The notes beneath the pieces are model-generated. The model saw only the letters and a program-made list of their open reading frames with translations. It was not told the origin of the DNA and did no database searches. 64,000 nucleotides of DNA. Origin: Clostridium septicum. Lineage in GTDB: Bacteria > Bacillota > Clostridia > Clostridiales > Clostridiaceae. Below, piece after piece: positions 1 through 8,470 of the stretch. A program made the translations under genes and the position numbers. The first letter of the stretch is position 1. Each line of letters opens with the position of its first letter. The stretch lies in NCBI RefSeq assembly GCF_003606265.1, contig NZ_CP023671.1:1178001-1242000 (forward strand). Reading direction: 5' to 3'.

Positions 1-41
1 GATAATCTTTCCATATCAAGACAGAAAGAGGTGTTTATTAT

Positions 42-725
42 ATGAATTTATTAGAAGTTAAATCAATTTCTAAAACTTATGGCAGTGGTGAATCTGCTGT
101 ACACGCATTAAAAGATGCTACTTTTTCCGTTCCAAAAGGTGAATTTGTGGCAATTGTTGGAGAATCTGGCTCTGGAAAAAGTACACTTTTGAATATGGTA
201 GGTGCTCTTGATACTCCAAGTTCCGGTAAAGTATTTATTGACGGTAAAAATATTTTTGCAATGAAAGACAGCAACTTAACAATCTTTCGTCGTAGAAATA
301 TCGGATTTATTTTTCAGGGCTTTAATTTAATTCCAGAATTGAGTGTTGAGCAGAATATTATATTCCCTTTATTACTTGATTATCAGAAGCCTGACAAAAA
401 ATACTTGGAAGAATTACTTACGGTGCTTAATCTAAAAGAACGCCGCCATCACTTACCAAGTCAATTATCTGGGGGACAACAGCAACGTGTAGCCATAGGC
501 CGTGCTCTTATTACGCGACCATCACTTATCCTTGCCGATGAGCCAACAGGTAATTTAGATACACAAAATAGCAGCGAAGTAATTACTTTACTAAAAGAAG
601 CTGCAAAAAAATATGAACAAACTATTGTTATGATTACCCATAGTCGAAGTATCTCACAAACCGCAGATAGAATACTACAAGTGTCAGATGGCGTATTAAC
701 CGATTTTGGGAGGTGCCGTGAATGA
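42..725 (+). CDS. ABC transporter ATP-binding protein (MacB/LolD-type)
   Basis: This is a 227-residue cytoplasmic ATPase of the MacB/LolD/FtsE type, which powers a FtsX-like permease for export of peptides or antibiotics. The Walker A motif GESGSGKST lies near residues 40-48, the signature [15 protein letters not shown] near 143-157, and Walker [12 protein letters not shown] follows. A conserved H-loop is seen in MITHS. The ribosome site AGAGGTG precedes the ATG. The stop overlaps the next ATG by four bases (ATGA), so the two are translationally coupled. Arginine is often encoded by CGT or CGC, unlike the AGA-rich genes that follow, which hints at acquisition. The substrate cannot be told from sequence. 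Confidence 0.93.
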   Translation: MNLLEVKSISKTYGSGESAVHALKDATFSVPKGEFVAIVGESGSGKSTLLNMVGALDTPSSGKVFIDGKNIFAMKDSNLTIFRRRNIGFIFQGFNLIPELSVEQNIIFPLLLDYQKPDKKYLEELLTVLNLKERRHHLPSQLSGGQQQRVAIGRALITRPSLILADEPTGNLDTQNSSEVITLLKEAAKKYEQTIVMITHSRSISQTADRILQVSDGVLTDFGRCRE

Positions 726-2533
726 AAAGCTATCTAAGCCTAATTCCAATTTCTGCAAAAGTACATAAACGACAAAACCGTATGACGCTACTGTGTATCA
801 TCTTTGCCGTACTTTTGGTAACGTCTGTTTTCAGCATGGCAGACATGGGTGTTAGAATGGAGAAAGCAAAGTTACTAAGCAAGCATGGCAGTGAATCACT
901 TCAAGGATTGAGCAGCAATGGAATGGCTCAGACACTATATTCTACTGCTTTAGTATTGTTTGTTCTGATACTTATTTCAGGAGTACTTATGATTTCAAGC
1001 AGCATAAACAGTAGCGTTGCTCAAAGGACAAAATTCTTTGGGATGATGCGATGTATTGGAATGAGTAAACCACAAATTATCCGTTTTGTAAGACTGGAAT
1101 CTCTTAATTGGTGCAAAACTGCAGTTCCCATAGGTGTTATACTTGGAATTATAATCACATGGGTGTTATGTGCTTCATTACGCTTTCTTGTAGGAGAAGA
1201 GTTTTCTGATATGCCTGTTTTGGGAATCAGCCTAATTGGTATTATTAGTGGAATTATTGTTGGAATTGTTACAGTTCTCATTGCTGCAGGCGTTCCTGCT
1301 AAACGAGCTGCTAAAGTATCTCCTATAACAGCAGTATCAGGTAATTCAGAAAACATAAAAAATATAACTCATGGTGTGAATACACATTTTTCAAAAATTG
1401 AAATTGCCCTTGGTATTCATCATGCAGTATCAGCAAAGAAAAATTTGATACTTATAACAAGTTCCTTTGCGCTTAGTATTATACTTTTTTTGAGTTTTTC
1501 TGTTTTAATAGAATTCGTTGATTTCCTTATGCCTCAGTTATCTAATGCTTCTGACATCAATATTTCAAGTAATGAAAATTCAAACTCTATAGACAGTGAG
1601 TTACTTGATAAAATTAGTAACATGGAAGGGGTAGAACATGTTTTTGGTCGTAGGAACTATCTTGATATGCCAGCACAATTAAACAAAGCTAATACGCCGC
1701 CAAGTATGATTGACATTATATCCTATGATGATTTTGATTTAGATTGCCTTACTAAGGATAAACAGCTTAAAAAAGGTAGCGATATTTCAAAAGTGTATGG
1801 AAACACTAATTATGTACTTGCAACTTGGGATAAGGATAGTTCTTTAAATATAGGCGATAAAATACAAGTAGGAAATGAGGAACTTGAAATTGCAGGTTTA
1901 TTGAAATTTGACCTATTTAGCAGTGATGGCAATACAAACGGAAAAACAACTATCATTACTTCTGGAAAAACCTTTAAACGCCTAACTGGTATAAATAATT
2001 ATTCACTTATCATGATACAAACCACAAAAAATGTAACAGACGAGAATGTAGAAGCAATTCGCAATGTAGTTGGTGGAGAGTACACATTTAGTGACCAACG
2101 TGATCAGCGTACTACTAGCACATATATGGCATTTTTATTCTTTGTATATGGATTTTTAGCAATTATTGTTTTAGTTACTGTATTAAATATTATGAACAGT
2201 ATTTCTATGAGTGTATCTGCAAGAATAAAGCAATATGGATCCATGCGTGCTGTTGGTATGGACGAACATCAAATTACTAAAATGATAGCTGCTGAAGCAT
2301 TTACCTATGCTTTATCTGGTTGTATCGTCGGTTGTGTAATTGGATTATTTATTAGTAAGATGTTATATACCATTCTTATTACATCTCATTTCAGCTACGC
2401 TACTTGGAGTGTACCCCTTATTCCATTAACGATAATTCTTTTGTTTGTTTTTGTAGCTGCTATTGCTGCTGTCTACACTCCGTCAAAACGTATTAGAAAT
2501 ATATCAGTAACGGAAACTATAAATGAATTATAA
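722..2533 (+). CDS. FtsX-family ABC transporter permease
   Basis: This 603-residue membrane protein is the permease partner of the upstream ATPase. It has a short N-terminal membrane segment (about residues 18-40), an FtsX-type block of three helices at about 78-190, a further helix near 240, a large extracytoplasmic region at about 265-470, and a second three-helix FtsX block at about 480-590. The conserved stretches [10 protein letters not shown] and [12 protein letters not shown] sit at the start of each block. This duplicated-FtsX layout is common in Firmicute exporters of the BceB/MacB kind that handle antimicrobial peptides. CGN arginine codons continue through this gene. No sensor kinase is present in the window, so the trigger is unknown. 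Confidence 0.88.
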   Translation: MKSYLSLIPISAKVHKRQNRMTLLCIIFAVLLVTSVFSMADMGVRMEKAKLLSKHGSESLQGLSSNGMAQTLYSTALVLFVLILISGVLMISSSINSSVAQRTKFFGMMRCIGMSKPQIIRFVRLESLNWCKTAVPIGVILGIIITWVLCASLRFLVGEEFSDMPVLGISLIGIISGIIVGIVTVLIAAGVPAKRAAKVSPITAVSGNSENIKNITHGVNTHFSKIEIALGIHHAVSAKKNLILITSSFALSIILFLSFSVLIEFVDFLMPQLSNASDINISSNENSNSIDSELLDKISNMEGVEHVFGRRNYLDMPAQLNKANTPPSMIDIISYDDFDLDCLTKDKQLKKGSDISKVYGNTNYVLATWDKDSSLNIGDKIQVGNEELEIAGLLKFDLFSSDGNTNGKTTIITSGKTFKRLTGINNYSLIMIQTTKNVTDENVEAIRNVVGGEYTFSDQRDQRTTSTYMAFLFFVYGFLAIIVLVTVLNIMNSISMSVSARIKQYGSMRAVGMDEHQITKMIAAEAFTYALSGCIVGCVIGLFISKMLYTILITSHFSYATWSVPLIPLTIILLFVFVAAIAAVYTPSKRIRNISVTETINEL

Positions 2534-2670
2534 TATCCTTATTGAAGGATGAAAAAAATTTAATTAAATATTCTATATTCTGCCTGACGACGGCAAAAGA
2601 AAAAATCTGTCCCAGAGCAGATATATTTTCACTCACATAATCTATTATACTTTCTTACATCATATAGCAA

Positions 2671-2712
2671 AGCCGCCTTGTAGTTTTATGCTACACTGGC
2701 GGTTTTATTATA
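2671..2712 (+). terminator. Rho-independent terminator after ABC exporter pair
   Basis: GCCGCCTTGTAG pairs with CTACACTGGCGG around a short loop and is followed by TTTTATTATATTT on the plus strand. It lies 138 bases after the permease stop. A weaker hairpin, ATCTG/CAGAT, sits near 2605-2622. Confidence 0.75.
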
Positions 2713-2735
2713 TTTACTTAAAGTGCATACTTTAT

Positions 2736-4133
2736 TTACATGTATTTAAAGTTATCATCAATTAAATTATAATATTCTATTTTTTTATATAATCCAACTC
2801 TGCTTATTCCTAAGATTTTAGCTGCCTTATTCTTATTCCATTGAACACTATTAAGACAATCTAATATTACCTTCTTTTCAACTTCTGCAACTATATCTTT
2901 TAAAAACTTTTTTTCACTACTTTTTATATAAATACTCTTACTACTTCTTATAAGCTTTTCTGGTAAATGGTCTTTGCCAATATATACATCTGATTCTAGC
3001 ATATTTATTGAACTCTCAATAACATTTTCAAGTTCTCTTATATTTCCTGGCCAATTATAATCTTTTAAAATATTAATTGCCTCTTTAGAAATACCTTCCA
3101 CATATATTCCAAGCTTATCAGCAATTTTCCTTCTTAATACGTTAACTAATGCGTCTATATCATCTTTTCTCATTCTTAAAGGCGGCACTTTAATATTTAT
3201 AACATTTAATCTATAATATAAATCTTCTCTAAATGTACCATCTTCTATAGCTTTTTTTAGGTTTTTATTAGTAGAAGAGATAACTCTTACATCTATTTTT
3301 TTAACAATATTCCCTCCTACCTTTTCTATTTCTCTATCTTGCAATACCCTAAGTAATTTTGCTTGAGATGCCATAGGCATATCTCCAATTTCATCTAAAA
3401 GTATTGTTCCATTATTAGCTAATTCAAATTTTCCTTTTTTTCCACACTTCTTTGCTCCTGTAAAAGCTCCTTCTTCATATCCAAAAAGCTCTGATTCTAA
3501 TAGCTCTCCAGGTATGGCTGCACAATTTATCTTTACAAATGGCTTTCCTCTTCTATCACTTGCATTATGTATTGCATGAGCCAAAAGTTCTTTTCCTGTT
3601 CCACTTTCCCCAATTATTAGAACATTAGATTTTGTTCTTGCTGCTCTTAATGCTATTTCTTTAACCTTGAGATTTTCTTTTGATTTACCTACTATATCTG
3701 AGAAGAAATATTTTGCTGCTCTTTCATGACCTAATTCACTTTTACAATATTCTACAGCTCTTTCTAATTTTGCTATTTGCTTTCCCAAAGAATAGTAATC
3801 ACTGATATCCTTAAACATTACTTTACCTACGGCACCTATAACTACTCCATCTCTCTTAATTGGAACTCTTATAGCAATCATTCTATTTCCTCTTATATAT
3901 TGAATATCTCCTGCTATGGTCTTGCCACTTTTAACTATTTCGTGCATTTTTGTATTCTCTATTACATCTGTTACAAGTTTACCCTCTGGAGTAAAATCAC
4001 CTAGAAACTCCTTATACGATTTACTCATCATTGTAATTCTAGCATCCTTATTAACTACAACTACCCATTCATTAACTGAATCCATTATTGTATTAAGAAT
4101 ATCAAAATACACACCATCTCTCATAAGTTCCAT
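2736..4133 (-). CDS. Sigma-54-dependent transcriptional activator (PAS, AAA+, Fis HTH)
   Basis: This 465-residue bacterial enhancer-binding protein drives open-complex formation by sigma-54 polymerase. An N-terminal PAS-like sensor covers about residues 5-115. The AAA+ domain follows, with Walker A GESGTGKE near 175, the sigma-54-contacting GAFTGA loop near 220, and Walker B LLDEIGD. A Fis-type helix-turn-helix (NKAAKILGISRVGLYKK) closes the protein. A GTG start eight codons upstream would translate the AGGAGG ribosome site itself (MVSGGGG), so I chose the ATG at 4133. There is no receiver domain, so it probably senses a ligand through PAS. Its likely target is the adjacent hydratase gene, which carries a consensus -24/-12 promoter. 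Confidence 0.92.
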   Translation of the reverse strand: MELMRDGVYFDILNTIMDSVNEWVVVVNKDARITMMSKSYKEFLGDFTPEGKLVTDVIENTKMHEIVKSGKTIAGDIQYIRGNRMIAIRVPIKRDGVVIGAVGKVMFKDISDYYSLGKQIAKLERAVEYCKSELGHERAAKYFFSDIVGKSKENLKVKEIALRAARTKSNVLIIGESGTGKELLAHAIHNASDRRGKPFVKINCAAIPGELLESELFGYEEGAFTGAKKCGKKGKFELANNGTILLDEIGDMPMASQAKLLRVLQDREIEKVGGNIVKKIDVRVISSTNKNLKKAIEDGTFREDLYYRLNVINIKVPPLRMRKDDIDALVNVLRRKIADKLGIYVEGISKEAINILKDYNWPGNIRELENVIESSINMLESDVYIGKDHLPEKLIRSSKSIYIKSSEKKFLKDIVAEVEKKVILDCLNSVQWNKNKAAKILGISRVGLYKKIEYYNLIDDNFKYM

Positions 4134-4270
4134 AAATCCCCCGCCTCCTGAAACCACCTTATTATAGACTTAATAAATTTATACATCTATATAGAATAAA
4201 TCATTTAACTCTTACTAAAATTATAAAGCTAACTTTATTTAATTTATATAATTAAATACTTAAAATAAAA

Positions 4271-4321
4271 GAAATATTTTCTTGCCTTCCAATAATTCTC
4301 TAAAAGACTTGAAAATATTTC
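4271..4321. repeat. 11-bp inverted repeat upstream of the sigma-54 activator
   Basis: GAAATATTTTC (4271-4281) and GAAAATATTTC (4311-4321) are exact reverse complements separated by 29 bases. They lie between the hydratase gene and its activator. The pair could be an enhancer or autoregulatory site of the activator, or a weak hairpin ending the hydratase transcript. AT-rich composition makes chance a real possibility. Confidence 0.4.
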
Positions 4322-4352
4322 TTACTATAAAACAACTGTGTTAAAAATTAAT

Positions 4353-4769
4353 TTATTTAGGTGGCATTGCTGTAGCAATTCCTGTTAAGACAATCTTATT
4401 ATCTTGATTTGTGCAAGTTGTTTTCAATTTAATTATATTTTTTTCTTCATTCTTTTCTATAACCTCAATTTCAGCTTTTATTGTATCTCCAAATCTAACT
4501 GGCGCTGTAAATTTCAATTCTTGTCCTAGATATATTGTTCCTGGTCCAGGTAACTTCATACCTAAAGCAGTAGATATTAATCCAGCTGTAAGCATCCCAT
4601 GTACTATTCTTCCCTTAAACATACTTTTTTCAGCTTCAACTTCATTAATATGTGCTGAATTTAAATCACCTGTTATTCCTGCATATAAATATACATCTGA
4701 TTCACTTATAGTTTTTTGAAAAAAATCCTTATCACCTATTTTTAATTCATTAAGTCTTAACCCTCTCAT
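4353..4769 (-). CDS. MaoC-like (R)-specific enoyl-CoA hydratase
   Basis: This 138-residue single hotdog-fold protein matches MaoC/PhaJ (R)-specific enoyl-CoA hydratases in size and motif. The catalytic Asp and His lie in GDLNSAHIN (about residues 35-43), followed by IVHGMLTAGLIS, which is typical of the family. The reaction would be reversible hydration of a trans-2-enoyl-CoA to (R)-3-hydroxyacyl-CoA in the cytoplasm. It is monocistronic with AGGAGG before the ATG. A perfect sigma-54 promoter ends about 50 bases upstream, and the cognate-looking activator gene lies just downstream. The physiological acyl-CoA is unknown, and no polyhydroxyalkanoate or beta-oxidation genes are nearby. Confidence 0.88.
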   Translation of the reverse strand: MRGLRLNELKIGDKDFFQKTISESDVYLYAGITGDLNSAHINEVEAEKSMFKGRIVHGMLTAGLISTALGMKLPGPGTIYLGQELKFTAPVRFGDTIKAEIEVIEKNEEKNIIKLKTTCTNQDNKIVLTGIATAMPPK

Positions 4770-4821
4770 ACTAAAACCTCCTAAAAAATTTTTTTGATTA
4801 TAGTTTCTACTAATTTTTTAA

Positions 4822-4837
4822 AGCAAATATTGTGCCA
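4822..4837 (-). promoter_or_regulatory. Sigma-54 (-24/-12) promoter
   Basis: On the minus strand the sequence is TGGCACAATATTTGCT, a full match to the sigma-54 consensus TGGCACN5TTGCW. The expected start of transcription is near 4811, which gives a leader of about 40 bases before the hydratase ATG at 4769. Confidence 0.9.
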
Positions 4838-5010
4838 CTTAATTAATTCATTAAATTTACATTTAAATGGTTTATTTTAAATATAAGTCTTTTATAAAAC
4901 GTTAAATCAAATTAATTTTTATAAGAAGGTTACTCATAAAAGATGTTTATTTTGTTTACATGTATATTTAATTTACTTTACACTTTTTAATTTAGATAAA
5001 TTAAACTTTA

Positions 5011-5220
5011 TCAATGAAAATAAAATAGTTCTTCAAACTTCTTATCTAATGCAATACATAAAATAAGAGCAAGTTTAGCAGTTGGATTAAATTGTCCTGT
5101 TTCTATAGAGCTAATTGTGTTACGTGAAACCCCTACCATCTCTGCAAGCTGTGTTTGGGATAATTTTCTTTCAGCACGAGTTTCCTTTAAACGATTTTTT
5201 AATACTAATTCTTCTTTCAT
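5011..5220 (-). CDS. Small XRE-family transcriptional regulator
   Basis: This 69-residue protein is almost entirely one Cro/C1-type helix-turn-helix domain. The recognition segment reads LSQTQLAEMVGVSRNTISSIETG (positions about 19-41), and the tail LCIALDKKFEELF is typical of small YozG/XRE repressors. It starts five bases after the membrane protein gene upstream and is surely co-transcribed with it. The twin palindromes at 5558-5608, just upstream of the operon, are its most likely operators, which implies autoregulation. The effector is unknown; such pairs often respond to membrane or cell-state signals through the partner protein. Confidence 0.88.
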   Translation of the reverse strand: MKEELVLKNRLKETRAERKLSQTQLAEMVGVSRNTISSIETGQFNPTAKLALILCIALDKKFEELFYFH

Positions 5221-5225
5221 TCTTT

Positions 5226-5537
5226 TTACCTCAATGATGCTAATACAAAACTTACTAATGAAATAATTGCTGCAATTGCACTAACTATCATTATTATAAG
5301 ATCTATCTTTTTATGAGTTAATTTATACTTTGGAATAGACTCCCCAGCCATGAATACTGAAAACAATGCAAATACTGCATAACTTTGTTCTCCAATAAAT
5401 GAATTAAATACTACAATAAAAATAAATACAATACAAAATACATTATATCCTACTTTACGTCCTTCATTTTCAATAAACTCTACACCTTCATCTTTATTTT
5501 CTTGTCGGCTCTTACTTAAAATCTCTTCTTTATTCAT
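5226..5537 (-). CDS. Small membrane protein (DUF6442-like) paired with XRE regulator
   Basis: This is a 103-residue protein with a charged N-terminus (about 1-28) and three to four hydrophobic segments at roughly 30-48, 52-65 and 77-101. Its form matches the small DUF6442-type membrane proteins that Firmicutes commonly encode beside a short XRE regulator. That family name is from memory and is not certain. GGAGGTAATTAT precedes the ATG. It is the first gene of a two-gene operon controlled by the palindromes upstream. A role in sequestering or signalling to the regulator is plausible but not shown. Confidence 0.75.
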   Translation of the reverse strand: MNKEEILSKSRQENKDEGVEFIENEGRKVGYNVFCIVFIFIVVFNSFIGEQSYAVFALFSVFMAGESIPKYKLTHKKIDLIIMIVSAIAAIISLVSFVLASLR

Positions 5538-5557
5538 ATAATTACCTCCCCACTTTA

Positions 5558-5608
5558 TACCAAGTAAACTTGGTATTTTTTATTATATCATACCAAGTTT
5601 ACTTGTCA
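5558..5608. promoter_or_regulatory. Twin 18-bp palindromic operators
   Basis: TACCAAGTAAACTTGGTA (5558-5575) has perfect 8-bp arms, and TACCAAGTTTACTTGTCA (5591-5608) is a near copy. Their centres are 33 bases apart, about three helical turns, so bound dimers would lie on one face of the DNA. They sit directly upstream of the XRE operon. Confidence 0.7.
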
Positions 5609-5610
5609 AT

Positions 5611-5640
5611 TAACTTTGCAAAGTTTTCTTTGCAAAGTTA
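5611..5640. repeat. Perfect 13-bp stem hairpin of TTTGCAAAG palindromes
   Basis: TAACTTTGCAAAG (5611-5623) and CTTTGCAAAGTTA (5628-5640) are exact reverse complements around a TTTT loop. Each arm also contains the self-complementary core CTTTGCAAAG. It may be a third regulatory site or a hairpin. The rest of 5641-5780 is AT-rich with nothing I can assign. Confidence 0.55.
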
Positions 5641-5781
5641 GTTAAGTAAGCTTAACCCTGTTTTAATTACATAGACAGCCTTTCCTTTAACTATTTAGAG
5701 AAATTAATTATTTTCATATTATTTCATTTACAATAGAAAAAATTTAATAATACTTTCATCGCAATAAATTATAATACTAAA

Positions 5782-5838
5782 AAAACTCGCATATTTGATA
5801 AAAGTAAATAATGTTACTAAAATCAAATATACGAGTTT
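5782..5838 (-). terminator. Terminator of prfC
   Basis: AAACTCGCATATTTGAT (5783-5799) pairs with ATCAAATATACGAGTTT (5822-5838) with one mismatch, and an inner AGTAA/TTACT stem lies in the loop. On the minus strand the hairpin runs into GAGTTTTTTTAG, a proper U tract. Confidence 0.75.
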
Positions 5839-5857
5839 CTTATTCTTCTATTATTTT

Positions 5858-7453
5858 TTATTCTTCACTTTTTCCTACACCAGAAAGTATAAGACCTTTA
5901 TTGTGCTCTAATGCCCAATTAATACCCCAGTCATTTTGGAATATTATAATATTTCTATCTCTTAAGTCCTTAACCTTCTTAGCATCTGATGTTAAGTTTA
6001 ACTTTTCAACATCAACATCTTTATTTTCAATCCATCTAACATATCTAAATGGAAGTCTATCCATTTTAATATCTACATTATATTCATTCTTTAATCTATA
6101 CTCTAAAACTTCAAATTGAAGAACACCTACAACACCAACTATTATTTCTTCCATACCTATGTATAGTTCCTTAAATACTTGGATTGCACCTTCTTGAGCT
6201 ATTTGTGTAACACCTTTAACGAATTGTTTTCTCTTCATTGTATCTACAGGTCTAACTCTAGCAAAATGTTCTGGAGCAAATGTTGGAATTCCTTCAAATT
6301 TAAATTTCTTTGAAGGTGAACATAATGTATCTCCTATTGAGAATATACCTGGATCAAACACCCCGATTATATCTCCTGCATACGCTTCTTCAACTATTTC
6401 TCTATCTTGAGCCATAAATTGTTGTGGTTGCGCAAGCTTAATCTTCTTACCACCTTGCATATGCATTACATCTTCACCTTTATTAAACTTACCTGAACAT
6501 ATTCTCATAAATGCAATTCTATCTCTATGAGCTTTATTCATATTTGCTTGTATCTTAAATACAAAAGCTGAGAACTTATCATCAAAAGGATCTATTTCTC
6601 CTATACTTGAGTTTCTTGATAAAGGTGCTGTAGTCATTTCTAAGAAATGCTCTAAGAATGGTTCAACACCAAAGTTTGTTAAAGCAGAACCAAAGAATAC
6701 TGGTGTTAATTCTCCTGTTCTAACCTTTTCTATATCAAAATCATCTCCAGCTATATCTAAAAGTTCAATGTCTTCCATTAACTTATCATGAAGAGCTTCT
6801 CCTAAAATCTCTCTAAATTTAGGATCATCTACAGCTCCTTCTATAGCTTGAACTTCACTTTGACCGTGATCTCCTCCATCAAAAGCTATTATTCTATTGT
6901 TATCTCTTTCATAAACACCTTTAAATTCCTTACCTGAACCTATTGGCCAGTTCATTGGATAGGTTTTAATCCCAAGCTCACTTTCTATATCTTCTAGTAA
7001 TTGGAATGGATCTTTTGCTTCTCTATCCATCTTATTTACAAAAGTAAATATTGGCATTTCTCTTAATGATGCAACTTGGAAAAGTTTTCTTGTTTGATCT
7101 TCCACCCCTTTAGCAGCATCTACAACCATAACAGCACTATCAGCAGCCATTAAAGTTCTATATGTATCCTCTGAGAAATCTTGGTGACCTGGTGTATCTA
7201 ATATATTAATGCAATGATCATTATAGTTAAATTGCATAACTGATGAAGTAACTGAAATACCCCTTTGTTTTTCAATTTCCATCCAGTCAGATACTGCATG
7301 TTTAGAAGCCTTTCTAGCTTTAACTGACCCTGCAAGTCTTATAGCTCCTCCATATAATAGGAACTTTTCCGTTAATGTTGTCTTACCTGCATCTGGGTGA
7401 GATATTATAGCAAAGGTTCTTCTTTTTTCTATTTCCTTTATATAATCTGCCAA
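5858..7453 (-). CDS. prfC: Peptide chain release factor 3
   Basis: This 531-residue translational GTPase matches RF3, which removes RF1/RF2 from the ribosome after termination. The G domain is at the N-terminus: P-loop HPDAGKTTLTEK (about 18-29), the RF3-typical insert VKARKASKHAVSDWMEIEKQRGISVTSS in switch I, DTPGHQDF (G3) and NKMDREAKDP (G4). The length is normal for the family. A strong AGGAGG precedes the ATG, and the gene is flanked by its own terminator, so it appears to be monocistronic. Nothing is unusual. Confidence 0.96.
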   Translation of the reverse strand: MADYIKEIEKRRTFAIISHPDAGKTTLTEKFLLYGGAIRLAGSVKARKASKHAVSDWMEIEKQRGISVTSSVMQFNYNDHCINILDTPGHQDFSEDTYRTLMAADSAVMVVDAAKGVEDQTRKLFQVASLREMPIFTFVNKMDREAKDPFQLLEDIESELGIKTYPMNWPIGSGKEFKGVYERDNNRIIAFDGGDHGQSEVQAIEGAVDDPKFREILGEALHDKLMEDIELLDIAGDDFDIEKVRTGELTPVFFGSALTNFGVEPFLEHFLEMTTAPLSRNSSIGEIDPFDDKFSAFVFKIQANMNKAHRDRIAFMRICSGKFNKGEDVMHMQGGKKIKLAQPQQFMAQDREIVEEAYAGDIIGVFDPGIFSIGDTLCSPSKKFKFEGIPTFAPEHFARVRPVDTMKRKQFVKGVTQIAQEGAIQVFKELYIGMEEIIVGVVGVLQFEVLEYRLKNEYNVDIKMDRLPFRYVRWIENKDVDVEKLNLTSDAKKVKDLRDRNIIIFQNDWGINWALEHNKGLILSGVGKSEE

Positions 7454-7694
7454 AGCATTTTCCTCCTTAAATATGTACTCTATTTTGTATTCTAAATTAT
7501 ATCCCTAATTATTGATTATAACCCAATATAACTTAAGTTAAAAGTATAAGTTAAAAAAAGCAATAGTATTTTGAACATTGACTAAAATATCCTTATTTCC
7601 TTAAAAATTTATCATTTATATGTATATATAAAATTAATATTTAAGTTAATTTTTAAGTAATTTTAATTAATAATAATTATTTTCTAAAAAAGTG

Positions 7695-7726
7695 TTGACT
7701 TTTTATTAAATAATAATTATTATTAA
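7695..7726 (+). promoter_or_regulatory. ahpC promoter with PerR-like operator
   Basis: TTGACT (7695-7700), a 17-base spacer and TATTAT (7718-7723) form a good sigma-A promoter. The perfect 16-bp palindrome AATAATAATTATTATT (7709-7724) covers the -10, as a PerR or Fur-family repressor site would. A second AATAATAATTATTTT-like copy lies near 7667-7683. Nothing else is evident between 7454 and 7690. Confidence 0.65.
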
Positions 7727-7787
7727 TACATAAGATAAATTGATAGGAATTATCAATTATGAAAATGTATTTTTAGGAGGATTTAAT

Positions 7788-8351
7788 ATGTCATTAATAG
7801 GAAAACAAATACCAGAATTTAAGGTTGAAGCATATCACAATGGAGATTTTACAGAGGTTACAACTTCTGATGTTAAAGGTAAATGGGGAGTATTCTTCTT
7901 CTATCCAGCAGACTTTACATTTGTTTGCCCAACAGAATTAGGAGATTTAGCAGATAACTATGAAAAGTTTAAAGAAATTGGATGTGAAGTTTATTCAGTA
8001 TCTACTGATACTCACTTTGTTCATAAAGCATGGGCTGATGCTTCAGAAACAATAGCTAAAATTCAATACCCAATGCTTGGAGATCCAACAGGAAATCTTA
8101 CTAGAGGTTTTGATGTTATGATTGAAGAAGAAGGTTTAGCTTTAAGAGGAACTTTCATTGTTAATCCAGAAGGAGAAATCAAAGCTTACGAAGTTCACGA
8201 TTTAGGAATTGGAAGAAATGCTGAAGAATTATTAAGAAAAGTTCAAGCTGCTCAATTCGTAGCTGAACACGGAGATCAAGTTTGTCCAGCTAAGTGGACT
8301 CCAGGCGCTGAAACTTTAGTTCCAAGCTTAGATTTAGTAGGTAAACTATAA
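7788..8351 (+). CDS. ahpC: Peroxiredoxin AhpC
   Basis: This is a 187-residue typical 2-Cys peroxiredoxin that reduces hydrogen peroxide and organic peroxides. The peroxidatic cysteine is Cys47 in FTFVCPTE and the resolving cysteine is Cys166 in VCPAKW, both at standard AhpC positions. I use the ATG at 7788 because AGGAGG lies six bases before it. An upstream in-frame start at 7740 would read through this site. The gene is led by a sigma-A promoter overlapped by a PerR-like palindrome and followed by a strong hairpin, so expression of the downstream reductase may be attenuated or separate. Electrons should come from the flavoprotein encoded next. Confidence 0.97.
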   Translation: MSLIGKQIPEFKVEAYHNGDFTEVTTSDVKGKWGVFFFYPADFTFVCPTELGDLADNYEKFKEIGCEVYSVSTDTHFVHKAWADASETIAKIQYPMLGDPTGNLTRGFDVMIEEEGLALRGTFIVNPEGEIKAYEVHDLGIGRNAEELLRKVQAAQFVAEHGDQVCPAKWTPGAETLVPSLDLVGKL

Positions 8352-8369
8352 TTTAAAAACATAATTATT

Positions 8370-8396
8370 GCGTGGCTATTTAGCCACGCTTTATTT
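8370..8396 (+). terminator. Terminator or attenuator between ahpC and reductase
   Basis: GCGTGGCT (8370-8377) and AGCCACGC (8382-8389) form a perfect 8-bp GC-rich stem with a four-base loop, followed by TTTATTTT. It would end most ahpC transcripts and lower expression of the reductase gene at 8471. Confidence 0.85.
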
Positions 8397-8470
8397 TCAA
8401 AACAAAATTAAGATTTTTGAATAAAAGTTTTAATTTTATTTTGAATTGATATGAAGGAGGAGTTAATTTA

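Noticed and set aside
4134..4157. N-terminal extension MVSGGGGF on the sigma-54 activator
   Set aside because: It is translated from the AGGAGGCGGGGG ribosome site; the ATG at 4133 is the real start.
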